From Treponema ruminis (GTDB lineage: Bacteria; Spirochaetota; Spirochaetia; Treponematales; Treponemataceae): 64,000 nucleotides of DNA. The position numbers were made by a program, and so were the translations under genes. The stretch lies in NCBI GenBank assembly GCA_017161305.1, contig CP031518.1, forward strand, positions 1,550,001 through 1,614,000. The letters run 5' to 3'. The notes under the pieces were generated by a model, which was not told where the DNA came from, ran no database searches, and saw only the letters and a program-made list of their open reading frames with translations. Of the stretch, positions 1-8,782 are shown piece after piece; the first letter of the stretch is position 1; the number at the start of each line of letters is the position of its first letter.

Positions 1-1427
1 TTGGCCCTGGACTCAGAAATAGCTGACTGAAGCTCACCTGCAAAGTGCAGGCCGAATGCGCTCACGACATCAAGATTCATGTTGAGGACGCTGCCAAGCT
101 GAATGGCTCCCTCGTTTTTGTCGCCCACTCTGGCCCTGCCCGCCTTAAATTTGGGATTCCACTCGCTGCCCTTGGTCGACTGATACTGCATGATTAAAAG
201 GTCGTAGCGGACTCTGGAAACAGGCTTGTCCAGCACAGCCAGCTCTTCCAAAAGACTTTGATAGGCCGCATCCGATCCGACAAAGAAAAAGCTGTCTCCG
301 TGACCGGTATCGCTGATAGAAGATTTTTCAAGAAAAGGCGGAAGGTGAGCCATAAAATCTTCCGTGCGGATATATTTAAGGTTCACGACTCTGGCCTTGT
401 TTTTACTGTCAACTCCGGCGACAAAATCCAGCACGGATTGAGCTTTTTCGTCATCAGAAAGAAACAAAAAATTCTGGCCGTCCCCAAGAAGAATGCATTC
501 CAGCTCAGGAAACCTCTTGGCAAGCAGGGAAAGACATTCGCTGCCTTTAAGGAATTTCAGCCCGCACTTTCGCCAGACCTTTCCTGCCTGAGCAAAAAGA
601 TTCTTATTCTTTGAAGCCTTGAGGAAATAAACTCCGTCCTGAATCATGTATTCCGCCCCAGCCTGAATGCAAAGAAGCCCTAGAGCCTGGTCAAAATTTT
701 CTGACTTGAAGCAGGCGCGCATGATTTTCTGCTCATTTGAGAGCGAGAAACAGAATTCCTTCCCAGCCTGAGAAAAGAATTTTTCCGCCGCAGCCGAAAG
801 AGCTGAGTTCTGAACGTCCACGAACCACTTACCCTCGCTCAAAACAAAGGAAGCCTTTCCGCCCATCGAGTTCTGATTCTGACTTGAATTGTTCCTTGCT
901 ACATGGAAAGATTTTTCCTGCTCCTTTTCAAGCGAAAATCCCATGCAAAGCCCGGTAATCCTCTTCAAGATTTCCTCAGACTTACAGAAACCAGTGTGCA
1001 GGCTCACCTTGACCGCAGGAAGGGAATCATAAGTCACACAGAAACCGGTAGCAATCGCGACCTTTTCAAAAAGCTGCATTGGGCTCACATCAAAGGCATC
1101 GAGCGAATACAACTCATTGTTTTTCTGAATGCGGACACGGCTGACTGTCCAGCGGCTGTCTGACTTTTCGACATAAAGCCTGGACTGAAGCAGGAAGGCC
1201 TCAAAAGACTCGTCGAAATTTTCCCCGGTACAACGGAAGTCGGCTTTTCCAGAAACTGTATCATCAGCAGAAATAGAAAGCCCCGTGTAGAGAGAAAGAG
1301 CGTAAAGAATTTCATGAATGTCCCGGTTCACGAATTCGTAAGCTTCATCCGCAAAAGCAAGAGACTTGCCCAGCAGAAGAATTATTCCCAAGAACAGGCT
1401 CAGGATTTTTTGTCTTAGCAAGAACAC
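1..1427 (-). CDS. Secretin-type outer-membrane channel protein, 5' part (runs off window)
   Basis: The frame reads about 475 codons without a stop and leaves the window at base 1, so the C-terminal barrel is not seen. The start is a GTG at 1427 preceded at good spacing by GGAGG (1434-1438); the ATG at 1440 is in another frame and soon hits a stop. The N-terminus has a hydrophobic signal segment ending near LAFA. Three or four secretin N-type domains follow, the first with the typical pattern of a short helix (DIHEILYALSLYTGLSI), then VSGK and a paired strand. Near the window edge a longer N2/N3-like domain ends in LDKPVSRVRYDLLIMQYQ, which matches the junction into a GspD/PilQ secretin domain. 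It probably forms the outer-membrane pore of a type II secretion or pilus-like machine. No other secretion gene is visible, so the partner system is unknown. Confidence 0.7.
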   Translation of the reverse strand, partial: MFLLRQKILSLFLGIILLLGKSLAFADEAYEFVNRDIHEILYALSLYTGLSISADDTVSGKADFRCTGENFDESFEAFLLQSRLYVEKSDSRWTVSRVRIQKNNELYSLDAFDVSPMQLFEKVAIATGFCVTYDSLPAVKVSLHTGFCKSEEILKRITGLCMGFSLEKEQEKSFHVARNNSSQNQNSMGGKASFVLSEGKWFVDVQNSALSAAAEKFFSQAGKEFCFSLSNEQKIMRACFKSENFDQALGLLCIQAGAEYMIQDGVYFLKASKNKNLFAQAGKVWRKCGLKFLKGSECLSLLAKRFPELECILLGDGQNFLFLSDDEKAQSVLDFVAGVDSKNKARVVNLKYIRTEDFMAHLPPFLEKSSISDTGHGDSFFFVGSDAAYQSLLEELAVLDKPVSRVRYDLLIMQYQSTKGSEWNPKFKAGRARVGDKNEGAIQLGSVLNMNLDVVSAFGLHFAGELQSAISESRA

Positions 1428-1466
1428 AAAATACCTCCATTTTTTTTCTGTCTTCTTGCCTATTAA

Positions 1467-1494
1467 TTGCCAAAATTTTTGCGTTTTCGGCAAT
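1467..1494. promoter_or_regulatory. Inverted repeat between secretin gene and xseA
   Basis: ATTGCC and GGCAAT flank an A-run/T-run core, forming an imperfect inverted repeat with an 8-base loop in the 150-base divergent gap. It is not followed by a clear T-run, so it is more likely an operator or small RNA structure than a terminator. Its function is not established. Confidence 0.3.
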
Positions 1495-1564
1495 GCAAAG
1501 TGAAAAAAGTCAGTAAAATCCAAATTTTTTTTTAATTTTTCAGCATTTTTTTCAAATTTTTATG

Positions 1565-1570
1565 TATAAT
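1565..1570 (+). promoter_or_regulatory. -10 box of xseA promoter
   Basis: A perfect TATAAT lies 9 bases before the ATG at 1580. A clear -35 is not seen at the expected distance, only a T-rich tract. If used, transcription would begin within a few bases of that ATG, giving a leaderless xseA mRNA. This also argues against the in-frame ATG at 1562, which lies upstream of the box. Confidence 0.45.
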
Positions 1571-1579
1571 TTAGAAAAT

Positions 1580-2779
1580 ATGACCGAGCTTTTTCCCAAA
1601 GACACTGTTTTTACAGTCTCAAACCTCACATCTTTAATCCGCGAAATTCTTGAAGGCACCTTCTCAAACATCACTTTGGAGGGTGAAATTTCAAATTACA
1701 GGCCCAATTCAAGCGGTCATCTTTACTTCACATTGAAGGACGAAGGAGCTCAAATCAGTGCCGTAATGTTCCGAGGCCGGGCAATGAGCCTTGATTTTGT
1801 GCCCAAGGACGGCATGAAGGTCAAATGCACCGGCTCCATTTCAGTCTATGCACCGCGCGGAAATTACCAGATTATCATCAACAAGATGGAGATTGCGGGA
1901 GCCGGAAACATACTTCAGATTCTTGAGGAACGAAAGCGCAAGCTGGCAGAAGAAGGTCTTTTCAATTCTGAGCGCAAAAAGCCGATTCCCCGGTTTTCAA
2001 AAAGGGTCGGAATCGTAACAAGCCCCACCGGAGCTGCCCTGCGAGACATCCTTCAGATTACAAAGAGACGGAATCCGGGCGTTGACGTTGTGATTTTACC
2101 GGCACTTGTTCAGGGAGAAGGAGCGGCTGTCACAATCGCAAACATGATTAAAACCGCCAATGACTTTGACATGTGCGACGTCCTCATTGTAGGCCGTGGC
2201 GGCGGATCCCTCGAAGACCTGCTTCCTTTCAGCGAGGAAGTCGTCGTCCGTGCAATTGCAGGCTCCCACATTCCGGTCGTAAGTGCAGTCGGTCACGAAA
2301 TTGACTGGGCTTTAAGCGACTACGCAGCCGACATGCGCGCTCCCACCCCGTCAGCCGCCGCAGAACTTGTAGTTCCCAAGCAGAGCGACATTTTGCAGGG
2401 ACTGGCAGCCTATAAAGAAGAATTTTACAATCAGATTACAGGCAAAGTTGAAAGATTAAAGCTCATGATTAAGTCTTTCGACGTGGGCAACATGGAAGTC
2501 CGCTTCCGCTCAATCGAACAGCCCCTTTTAAACAGACTGGAAAACGCCCGCCAGGCCATGATTGATGGAATGAATCAGAAAATCAAGGAAACAAGGCAAA
2601 TCATCCAGCAGAGCGTCCACATTCTTGAGCAGGCAAGCCCCCAGACAATCCTGAACCGAGGCTACTCAATGGTACGCACCGAAGATGGAAAAATCGTCCG
2701 AAGCCCGCTCGACGCCAGTGCAGGCACAAGACTTGAAATCACTCCGGCAAATGGAAAAATCTACGCTAGGGTGGAATAA
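1580..2779 (+). CDS. xseA: Exodeoxyribonuclease VII large subunit
   Basis: Catalytic subunit of the exonuclease that degrades single-stranded DNA to oligonucleotides; it works with XseB in mismatch repair and recombination. The N-terminal OB fold is visible (residues ~15-105, with ITLEGEISNYRPNSSGH). The nuclease core follows with VGIVTSPTGAALRD, VGRGGGSLEDLLPFSEE and GHEIDWALSDYAADMRAPTPSAAAE, all close to the family consensus, then a coiled-coil C-terminus. At 399 residues it is somewhat shorter than the E. coli protein. I chose the ATG at 1580 because the upstream in-frame ATG at 1562 precedes a TATAAT box and neither start has a Shine-Dalgarno. It is followed after 61 bases by xseB and then mutL. 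Confidence 0.95.
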   Translation: MTELFPKDTVFTVSNLTSLIREILEGTFSNITLEGEISNYRPNSSGHLYFTLKDEGAQISAVMFRGRAMSLDFVPKDGMKVKCTGSISVYAPRGNYQIIINKMEIAGAGNILQILEERKRKLAEEGLFNSERKKPIPRFSKRVGIVTSPTGAALRDILQITKRRNPGVDVVILPALVQGEGAAVTIANMIKTANDFDMCDVLIVGRGGGSLEDLLPFSEEVVVRAIAGSHIPVVSAVGHEIDWALSDYAADMRAPTPSAAAELVVPKQSDILQGLAAYKEEFYNQITGKVERLKLMIKSFDVGNMEVRFRSIEQPLLNRLENARQAMIDGMNQKIKETRQIIQQSVHILEQASPQTILNRGYSMVRTEDGKIVRSPLDASAGTRLEITPANGKIYARVE

Positions 2780-2840
2780 TAAGAAAAGGCAGATTACATA
2801 ATCAGTGGTTAAAACACAATATTTTTGATAGGATAAAAAT

Positions 2841-3143
2841 ATGAAATCATTTGAAGAAAACCTTTCCCGATTGGAAGAACTCACAGCAAATATCCGCAAG
2901 CAGGACATTTCCCTTGAAGATGCCCTTGCAAATTTTGAGGAAGGAATCAAACTCGCAAAAACTCTCGAAAAAGACATAGAAAAAATCGAAGGCAAAATCC
3001 AGATTCTAATGAATCAGCCGGTAAAGGCAGACCCGGCCTCACCCCTTCCCCAGATAAACATCGAGCCCCAGCTTGACCTCTTTTCCGGGGCAGACTCAAT
3101 GACCGGAAGTGCCGGTGCTCCAACCGAAGGACTCCGCCAGTAA
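2841..3143 (+). CDS. xseB: Exodeoxyribonuclease VII small subunit
   Basis: Small helical partner of XseA, needed for activity of the complex. The first ~55 residues match the family (SFEENLSRLEEL, SLEDALANFEEG, a heptad-rich helix). The remaining ~45 residues, rich in Pro, Gly and Ala, are an extension beyond the usual 70-80 residues. An AGGAT ribosome-binding site precedes the ATG. The stop TAA shares its last base with the mutL ATG, so the two genes are translationally coupled. Confidence 0.93.
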   Translation: MKSFEENLSRLEELTANIRKQDISLEDALANFEEGIKLAKTLEKDIEKIEGKIQILMNQPVKADPASPLPQINIEPQLDLFSGADSMTGSAGAPTEGLRQ

Positions 3144-5251
3144 TGGAAGAAGACATTTCAACTCCGCTCAACGCTCAAACTCCCGCCCGCCGCCCGGTCC
3201 GTGCCCTTTCAGTTGACGTCGCACGAAAAATCGCCGCCGGTGAAGTAATTGACCGGCCGGCCGCAATCGTGCGCGAGCTTCTCGACAATGCCGTAGATTC
3301 CGGGGCTGATTCAATCAACGTCGAAATCACAGGCGGCGGAATCGAAAAAATCCGAATCGCGGACAACGGAGCGGGCATGACTGAGGACGACCTCAAAAAC
3401 TGCGCCCGCCCCCACTGCACAAGCAAAATCTCCGAATCCGAAGACCTTCTCAATCTCACGACCCTTGGTTTCCGCGGTGAAGCCCTTGCCTCAATCGCAG
3501 CCGTAGCCCGACTTTCAATCATGAGCGGCAGCAAAAAAATGCGGGCCAGCATCACCGAAGACCATTTAATCGAAAGTATTCCGCCGGTTCAGGACGGACA
3601 GGGCACAATAGTTATGAGCGAGGGGCTTTTTGAAAACTTCCCTGCCCGCCGCAATTTTTTAAAGCGACCGTCTTCTGAGACAATGATGTGCCGGGAAGTC
3701 TTCATCGAAAAATCCCTGCCCCGCCCGGACATTGCTTTCCGCCTCACGGTTGACGGCACAATCCGCCACGACCTTCCATCCGGTGTCTCTCTTGCAGAGC
3801 GTTTTGCCCGCGCCCTTGAACTCAAAGAAAGCACAAGTCTTTTTGCAGAAATAAAATCCAGCGGCAAGGAAAACGACGGCATAAGCGACTGGAGCTATTC
3901 ACTCGTAATCGGAGAGCCGGGCATTTACCGAAATGACCGCAAGCAAATCTACATTTTCGTAAACGGCCGCAGAGTCCAGGAATATTCTTTAATGCAGGCA
4001 ATCGAATACGGCTGTCAGGGCTTTTTCCCCAACGGCACTCATCCGGTGGCAGCCCTCTTCCTCAAAGTAAGTCCTCGACTTGTTGACTTCAACATCCATC
4101 CGGCCAAAAAGGAAGTACGCTTCAAGGACATTTCCAGCGTTCACCACGGAGTTTCAAGCGGAGTCAAAAATTACTTCAGAAGCTACGGAATCAAAAACAG
4201 CTTCGAGCGCGAGCAGGAAATTCAGGAAGAAATCGCCAAAAATGAAAGGAATACGCTTTTTCAGGCAATCGTTGATAACGAGCTGGCACGCGAGGAAAAG
4301 GATTCTCGAGGCTCACACTTCACGCCCGCACACGGAACTGCTGTTATTCCCGCGCGCGACGCGGGAATCTATTCCATTGACCACACGAAGCCGACTTATT
4401 CATCGAAGCTGGCAGAATACGCTCTGGATTTCCAGGCCGCCCCTCTCTCAAACTCAGCCGGCAACACTCCAAACTCAGCCGGCAACAATCAAAATGCAGC
4501 CGCTCGCACTCCAAACGCAGCCCCAGATTCAGCCGCTTCATCCACAGCTACAGCAGGCGCTCACTCATTTTCAGCGAGCACCGCTTTCGATTCAACCGAC
4601 ACCCTCAAAGTCGCATCCCCAACGAACATCCGCTTTCAGACCAATGCTTCTCCGGCTGAGCTTCGATTCTCAATTCCGGGTTCTTCACTCACATCGCGGG
4701 CCGAGCCTGACTTCATCTACTACGGCACCATTTTCGGCACCTTCCTCATGGTTCAGAAAAAAGGCGTTTTCTATCTGATTGACCAGCACGCAGCCCACGA
4801 ACGAATCCTCTTCAACAGGCTGATGGCAGGAGGCAGCGAAAGTCAGGAACTTTTAGTCCCCTACGAAATACAGACTGAGTCCAAGGAAGACGACGACTAT
4901 CTTGCTTCAATACAGGAGACACTCTCAAGCGCAGGCTTCAAGTGCGAGAACAAGGGCAAGGGCAAATGGATTTTCACATCGATTCCAGCCCGCTACACAG
5001 GAAGCGAAGCCGACTTAAAATCAGCCCTCTTTGAAAAGCACGTAAGCCCAGAAGAAATAATTTACCAGATTGCTGCAATGACAGCCTGCAAGGCCGCGGT
5101 CAAAGACGGAACGATTCTAGGCCCCGAAGCCGCAGAAAATCTTGCGCGGGAAGCCCTTCTTTTAAAAGATCCCCACTGCCCTCACGGCCGCCCCTGCTGG
5201 ACAACCCTCACCAAGGAAGAGCTTTTCGCAAGGGTACGCCGCACAAGATAG
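3143..5251 (+). CDS. mutL: DNA mismatch repair protein MutL
   Basis: GHKL-type ATPase that links mismatch recognition to strand processing. The N-terminal ATPase motifs are clear: VARKIAAGEVIDRPA, RELLDNAVDSGA with the catalytic Glu and the metal-binding Asn, DNGAGM, and TLGFRGEALASI. A linker of about 150 residues rich in Asn, Ala, Ser and Pro follows and contains four copies of a 7-residue repeat. The C-terminal domain carries endonuclease-type motifs: DQHAAHER, MTACKAAVKDG and CPHGRPCW. The final acidic residue of the first motif is replaced by Asn (ERILFN). The start overlaps the xseB stop by one base. At 702 residues it is longer than E. coli MutL because of the linker. Confidence 0.96.
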   Translation: MEEDISTPLNAQTPARRPVRALSVDVARKIAAGEVIDRPAAIVRELLDNAVDSGADSINVEITGGGIEKIRIADNGAGMTEDDLKNCARPHCTSKISESEDLLNLTTLGFRGEALASIAAVARLSIMSGSKKMRASITEDHLIESIPPVQDGQGTIVMSEGLFENFPARRNFLKRPSSETMMCREVFIEKSLPRPDIAFRLTVDGTIRHDLPSGVSLAERFARALELKESTSLFAEIKSSGKENDGISDWSYSLVIGEPGIYRNDRKQIYIFVNGRRVQEYSLMQAIEYGCQGFFPNGTHPVAALFLKVSPRLVDFNIHPAKKEVRFKDISSVHHGVSSGVKNYFRSYGIKNSFEREQEIQEEIAKNERNTLFQAIVDNELAREEKDSRGSHFTPAHGTAVIPARDAGIYSIDHTKPTYSSKLAEYALDFQAAPLSNSAGNTPNSAGNNQNAAARTPNAAPDSAASSTATAGAHSFSASTAFDSTDTLKVASPTNIRFQTNASPAELRFSIPGSSLTSRAEPDFIYYGTIFGTFLMVQKKGVFYLIDQHAAHERILFNRLMAGGSESQELLVPYEIQTESKEDDDYLASIQETLSSAGFKCENKGKGKWIFTSIPARYTGSEADLKSALFEKHVSPEEIIYQIAAMTACKAAVKDGTILGPEAAENLAREALLLKDPHCPHGRPCWTTLTKEELFARVRRTR
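4451..4534 (+). repeat. Four 21-bp tandem repeats in the MutL linker
   Basis: Units begin at 4451, 4472, 4493 and 4514. The first two are nearly identical; the last two have diverged. They encode 7-residue units of the form N(S/A)A plus four residues. They lie in the disordered linker between the ATPase and C-terminal domains, where length changes should be tolerated. Confidence 0.8.
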
Positions 5252-5384
5252 CTTCACGGATTCGATTTTGTCACGCAATTTCGAATCCATGCACAAATTT
5301 CACATTTCTTACGCTCTTTTGACATATTTTGACATTCCTTCTCGTTCTTTTTAAGATTTACTTATAAAAAAAATTTTACAATTT

Positions 5385-5414
5385 TTGACAATTAGTTGAT
5401 AATATTTCTATACG
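5385..5414 (+). promoter_or_regulatory. Predicted promoter of the chemoreceptor gene
   Basis: TTGACA (5385-5390) is followed after 18 bases by TATACG (5409-5414). Two more TTGACA copies lie upstream near 5318-5336 in tandem. A strong AGGAGG at about 5429-5434 precedes the ATG at 5439. The rest of the 5252-5438 gap is AT-rich, with no other feature seen. Confidence 0.45.
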
Positions 5415-5438
5415 CTTTTTTAGAACTCAGGAGGTTCT

Positions 5439-7520
5439 ATGAAAACAAACAGCTTATCTTTCAAAATTGTCATGAGGATAGCTTTACTTGTTGTTTCCAT
5501 CTGCGTTTTGCTTACATCCTTTTCAGTTATTCTTCTTTACAAAGTACAAACAAATCAAGTAATAAGCACAATGACAAAATCACGTGATGATGCAGGTCAG
5601 CTCATCGAACTTTCAATCAACGCCTACATCCGAGAAGTCGAGGCAATCGCCCAGCGGCATGACATCAGGAGCATGGACTGGGAAAGTCAGCTTCCAATCC
5701 TTCAAAAAGAAGCCCTCAGGGTCGGATTCGAGTCTTTTGAGGTCGCAAACGCAAACGGCATGGCCCACTCAACAAAGGGCGGCGACATCTGGGTTGGTGG
5801 CCGCGACTACTACGGCAAGGCTCTTTCAGGTAAGGCAAACATTTCCGATCTGGTATATGACGAGCGCTATCAGAAAATGGTAGTCGTCATCTCAAGCCCC
5901 CTCATCAACGAAAGCGGCAGCACGGTCGGTGTTCTTTCGGGAGTTGCAGACGCATCCTTCACCAACAAAATCACTTCATCAATCCAGCTGGACTACGACG
6001 GCTTCATCTTCATCATCAACGATGCGGGCGAAAAAATGGCCGGTACTGATTACAAGGGCTGGTCAAGTCTTGAAAACAACATCCACGATCCAAAATATAC
6101 GCCGGAAGGTCCTTTCGGTCAGTTCCGGGAAGCACAAATCAAGATGATTCAGGAAAAAACCGGCCTTGAGACCTTCTTCATGGACGGAAAGGAATATTTC
6201 CTCTCTTACATTTCAATCAACAACGACGAATGGCACCTGGGCATCATCCAGAACAAGCGAGAGGCACTGGCAATACTCAACGTCATCCTCACCCGAATGC
6301 TTGTAATTACAATCATTTCTATTGTACTCGGCTCACTTTTCGGACTCCTTCTTTCAAAGAGCCTGCGCCCTCTCAAACAGGTCAGCAGCAGCATCAACGA
6401 AATCGCATCCGGCAAGGCTGACCTCACCCAGAGAATCAACATCAAGACCGAATACGAAATCGGCGAGCTGGTAGACGGCTTCAACACCTTCACCGAAAAA
6501 CTTCAGAGCATCATCAAAGTCATGAAGGAATCAAAGGATTCCCTCTTAAAAGTCGGAACATCCCTCAAGGGCGACACTGAAAACACCCTGGCTTCAATCG
6601 GCTCAATCATCGAAAACATCAACTCAACCCGCGAAGGAACAACCCTTCAGTTCTCAAGCGTTGAGCAGACGGCTTCGGCAGTCCATGAAATTGCGGCCAA
6701 CATCGAGTCACTTGAGCGCATGGTCGAAAATCAGTCGGCAAGCGTAAAAGTCGCAAATGATGCAATCGTGGCAATGGTTCAGAACATCACCAAGGTAAAC
6801 AATTCAGTTGACATGATGACAAATTCATTCAAGAACCTCACTGAAAAGGCCCAGAGCGGAGTCATTAAGCAGGACGACGTAAGCAATAAAATCTCAATCA
6901 TCGGCGAACAGTCAAAAATGCTGGGCAACGCAAACAAGACCATCCGTGACATCGCAAGCCGAACAAACATGCTGGCCATGAACGCGGCAATCGAAGCGGC
7001 TCACGCAGGCGAATCAGGCAAGGGCTTCTCAGTCGTTGCAGACGAAATCCGCAAGCTTTCCGAAACTTCAACCGCCCAGTCAAAGGAAATCGGCGAACAG
7101 CTTAGCAACATTCAGGAATCAATCAAGGAAATCATCATCGCATCAAACGAATCTCAGATTGCATTCAAGAACGTCAGCGAAGAGATTCAGTCTACGGACC
7201 ACCTGGTCAAAGAAATCGCAGTCGCAATGGACGAGCAGAAGACCGATTCAGAAAAAATCAACGAGTCCCTCAACAGCATGAACGACAGCACGGACATCGT
7301 TCTTTCGGCAGTAAACGAAATGTCAGAAGGAAACGCCGCAATCCTCAAGGAAATCCAGAACCTTCAGTCTTCGACAACAGAGCTCAAGCAGAACATGGAC
7401 CAGATGGAAGAAGGCGCAGAATCAATCCGCCAGACAGGAACGGCACTTTCAGAAATTTCAAGCCAAATGGAAGCTTCCATCAACGAAATCGGCGGTCAGG
7501 TTGACCAGTTCCAGGTTTAA
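5439..7520 (+). CDS. Methyl-accepting chemotaxis protein with dCache sensor
   Basis: Inner-membrane chemoreceptor signalling to CheA/CheW. Residues ~8-33 form the first membrane segment. A periplasmic dCache-type sensor follows (~35-275, with [17 protein letters not shown] and a second PAS-like lobe). A second membrane segment lies near 285-310, then a HAMP domain ([16 protein letters not shown]). The cytoplasmic signalling helix carries the conserved hairpin tip [20 protein letters not shown] and flanking methylation-helix heptads. It begins 10 bases after a consensus AGGAGG. The next gene, only 12 bases downstream, encodes a solute-binding lipoprotein, so the pair may form a binding-protein-dependent receptor. 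That pairing is inference. Confidence 0.95.
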   Translation: MKTNSLSFKIVMRIALLVVSICVLLTSFSVILLYKVQTNQVISTMTKSRDDAGQLIELSINAYIREVEAIAQRHDIRSMDWESQLPILQKEALRVGFESFEVANANGMAHSTKGGDIWVGGRDYYGKALSGKANISDLVYDERYQKMVVVISSPLINESGSTVGVLSGVADASFTNKITSSIQLDYDGFIFIINDAGEKMAGTDYKGWSSLENNIHDPKYTPEGPFGQFREAQIKMIQEKTGLETFFMDGKEYFLSYISINNDEWHLGIIQNKREALAILNVILTRMLVITIISIVLGSLFGLLLSKSLRPLKQVSSSINEIASGKADLTQRINIKTEYEIGELVDGFNTFTEKLQSIIKVMKESKDSLLKVGTSLKGDTENTLASIGSIIENINSTREGTTLQFSSVEQTASAVHEIAANIESLERMVENQSASVKVANDAIVAMVQNITKVNNSVDMMTNSFKNLTEKAQSGVIKQDDVSNKISIIGEQSKMLGNANKTIRDIASRTNMLAMNAAIEAAHAGESGKGFSVVADEIRKLSETSTAQSKEIGEQLSNIQESIKEIIIASNESQIAFKNVSEEIQSTDHLVKEIAVAMDEQKTDSEKINESLNSMNDSTDIVLSAVNEMSEGNAAILKEIQNLQSSTTELKQNMDQMEEGAESIRQTGTALSEISSQMEASINEIGGQVDQFQV

Positions 7521-7532
7521 GGGAGGTATAAA

Positions 7533-8741
7533 ATGAAGAAAATCACTGGCATAATTCTTTCTGTTACAGCAGCGGCTCTTTTGCTTACAGGCTGCTCAAA
7601 AAATAAAGACGGCAGCGTGCCGAAGAACTCAAAGGAAATCCATATCCGCGTCTGGGAGTCAAAAGACGGAATCGACACCTTCATAAAGCAGGCGGGCAAG
7701 GCTTACACAGCCCTTCACCCCAACGTAATCATCGATTTTGTCAACGTAAACGTCCACAACACCACCGAAGCTCTTGAAACAGACGGGCCAAACGGTGTCG
7801 GACCGGACATTATCGCGGCTCCCCACGACAAACTGGGCACCCTGGTCACAAAAAACCTCATCCTTCCCACGGAAAATCCCCAGGAAGTCTCAAGAAAAGT
7901 GCTCAAATCATGCTCAAAGGCACTCACCTACAACGGCATCATGTACGGCTACCCTGCCAGTGCCGAAACCTACGCCCTTTTCTACAACAAGAGCCTCATC
8001 CGCGAAAACGAACTTCCCCGCACATGGGACCAGCTCAAGGCCTGGGTTCAGAAATTCAACGAGGAAAATCCGGGAAAACTGGGCTTCGTAATGGACATTT
8101 TCTCCGGCTACTACTCGATTTTGTTCACCACGGCAGGAAACAACCGCCTCTACGGTGAAAGCGGCACAGACTCACAGAGACCGAACATGAACACGGCCGC
8201 CGCAATCAGCGGACTCAAGCTCTTCCAGTCCCTCAGAAGCGACCTGGGCCTTTACGACACCGAGCTCAGCACTGCTTCATGCGATGCCCTTTTTGCTTCG
8301 GGTAACGCCGCCATGCACATCACAGGCCTCTGGAACGTAAATCCATTTGAAAAGGCAGGAATTGACTTTGGCGTAACCACGATTCCATGCCTGCCAGGAG
8401 AATCAAATCCACCGGCTTCCTTCAGCGGAACACGTGGCATGTACGTCACAAGCTGCTCAAAGCACCCAAAAGAAGCGGCAGACTTCCTCGACTTCATCCT
8501 GTCACCGGAAATCCAGCAGATGCGCTTCAACCTAACAGGTTCTATGCCCTCAATCAACACAAGTGTAAACAGCAAGTACATGGCAGGATTCCTGAAGCAG
8601 CTGGAATATGCCTTCCCGATGCCGTCAATCCCGGCCATGGGCAAATTCTGGGGTGAAACAGAAGGAGCTCTCAAAAACATCTGGAACGGAGCCGACGTAG
8701 AAACAGAAGTCCGCTCACTCAACGAAAAGATTAAGGGATAA
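7533..8741 (+). CDS. Extracellular solute-binding lipoprotein, family 1 (sugar-type)
   Basis: Residues 1-21 are a lipoprotein signal with lipobox LTGC (Cys21). The mature part has the layout of carbohydrate ABC binding proteins (maltose-binding type): a first-lobe segment with GPDIIAAPHDKLGTLV, the hinge region YGYPASAETYALFYNKSLI, ARP-like LPRTWDQLKAW, a GNAAMHITGLW segment, and the C-terminal KHPKEAADFLDFILSPEIQQ. A GGGAGG precedes the ATG. No permease or ATPase gene follows; the gene is closed by a terminator. The protein may serve an ABC transporter encoded elsewhere or present ligand to the adjacent chemoreceptor. The actual substrate cannot be read from the sequence. Confidence 0.9.
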   Translation: MKKITGIILSVTAAALLLTGCSKNKDGSVPKNSKEIHIRVWESKDGIDTFIKQAGKAYTALHPNVIIDFVNVNVHNTTEALETDGPNGVGPDIIAAPHDKLGTLVTKNLILPTENPQEVSRKVLKSCSKALTYNGIMYGYPASAETYALFYNKSLIRENELPRTWDQLKAWVQKFNEENPGKLGFVMDIFSGYYSILFTTAGNNRLYGESGTDSQRPNMNTAAAISGLKLFQSLRSDLGLYDTELSTASCDALFASGNAAMHITGLWNVNPFEKAGIDFGVTTIPCLPGESNPPASFSGTRGMYVTSCSKHPKEAADFLDFILSPEIQQMRFNLTGSMPSINTSVNSKYMAGFLKQLEYAFPMPSIPAMGKFWGETEGALKNIWNGADVETEVRSLNEKIKG

Positions 8742-8756
8742 AAAGATAAAAAAATT

Positions 8757-8780
8757 GCCGGGTCACTTGGCCCGGCTTTT
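8757..8780. terminator. Bidirectional intrinsic terminator
   Basis: GCCGGG and CCCGGC form a strong stem around an 8-base loop. A T-run follows on the plus strand and an A-run precedes it. It separates the convergent binding-protein and adenylate cyclase genes and can serve both. Confidence 0.88.
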
Positions 8781-8782
8781 GT

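Noticed and set aside
1562..1579. ATG at 1562 as the start of xseA
   Set aside because: It lies before a TATAAT box and adds six residues not expected in the family; the ATG at 1580 fits better, though this is not certain.
4080..4778. 232-codon open frame within mutL
   Set aside because: It overlaps conserved MutL in another frame and its sequence is Ser/Thr/Gln/Pro-rich with no domain.
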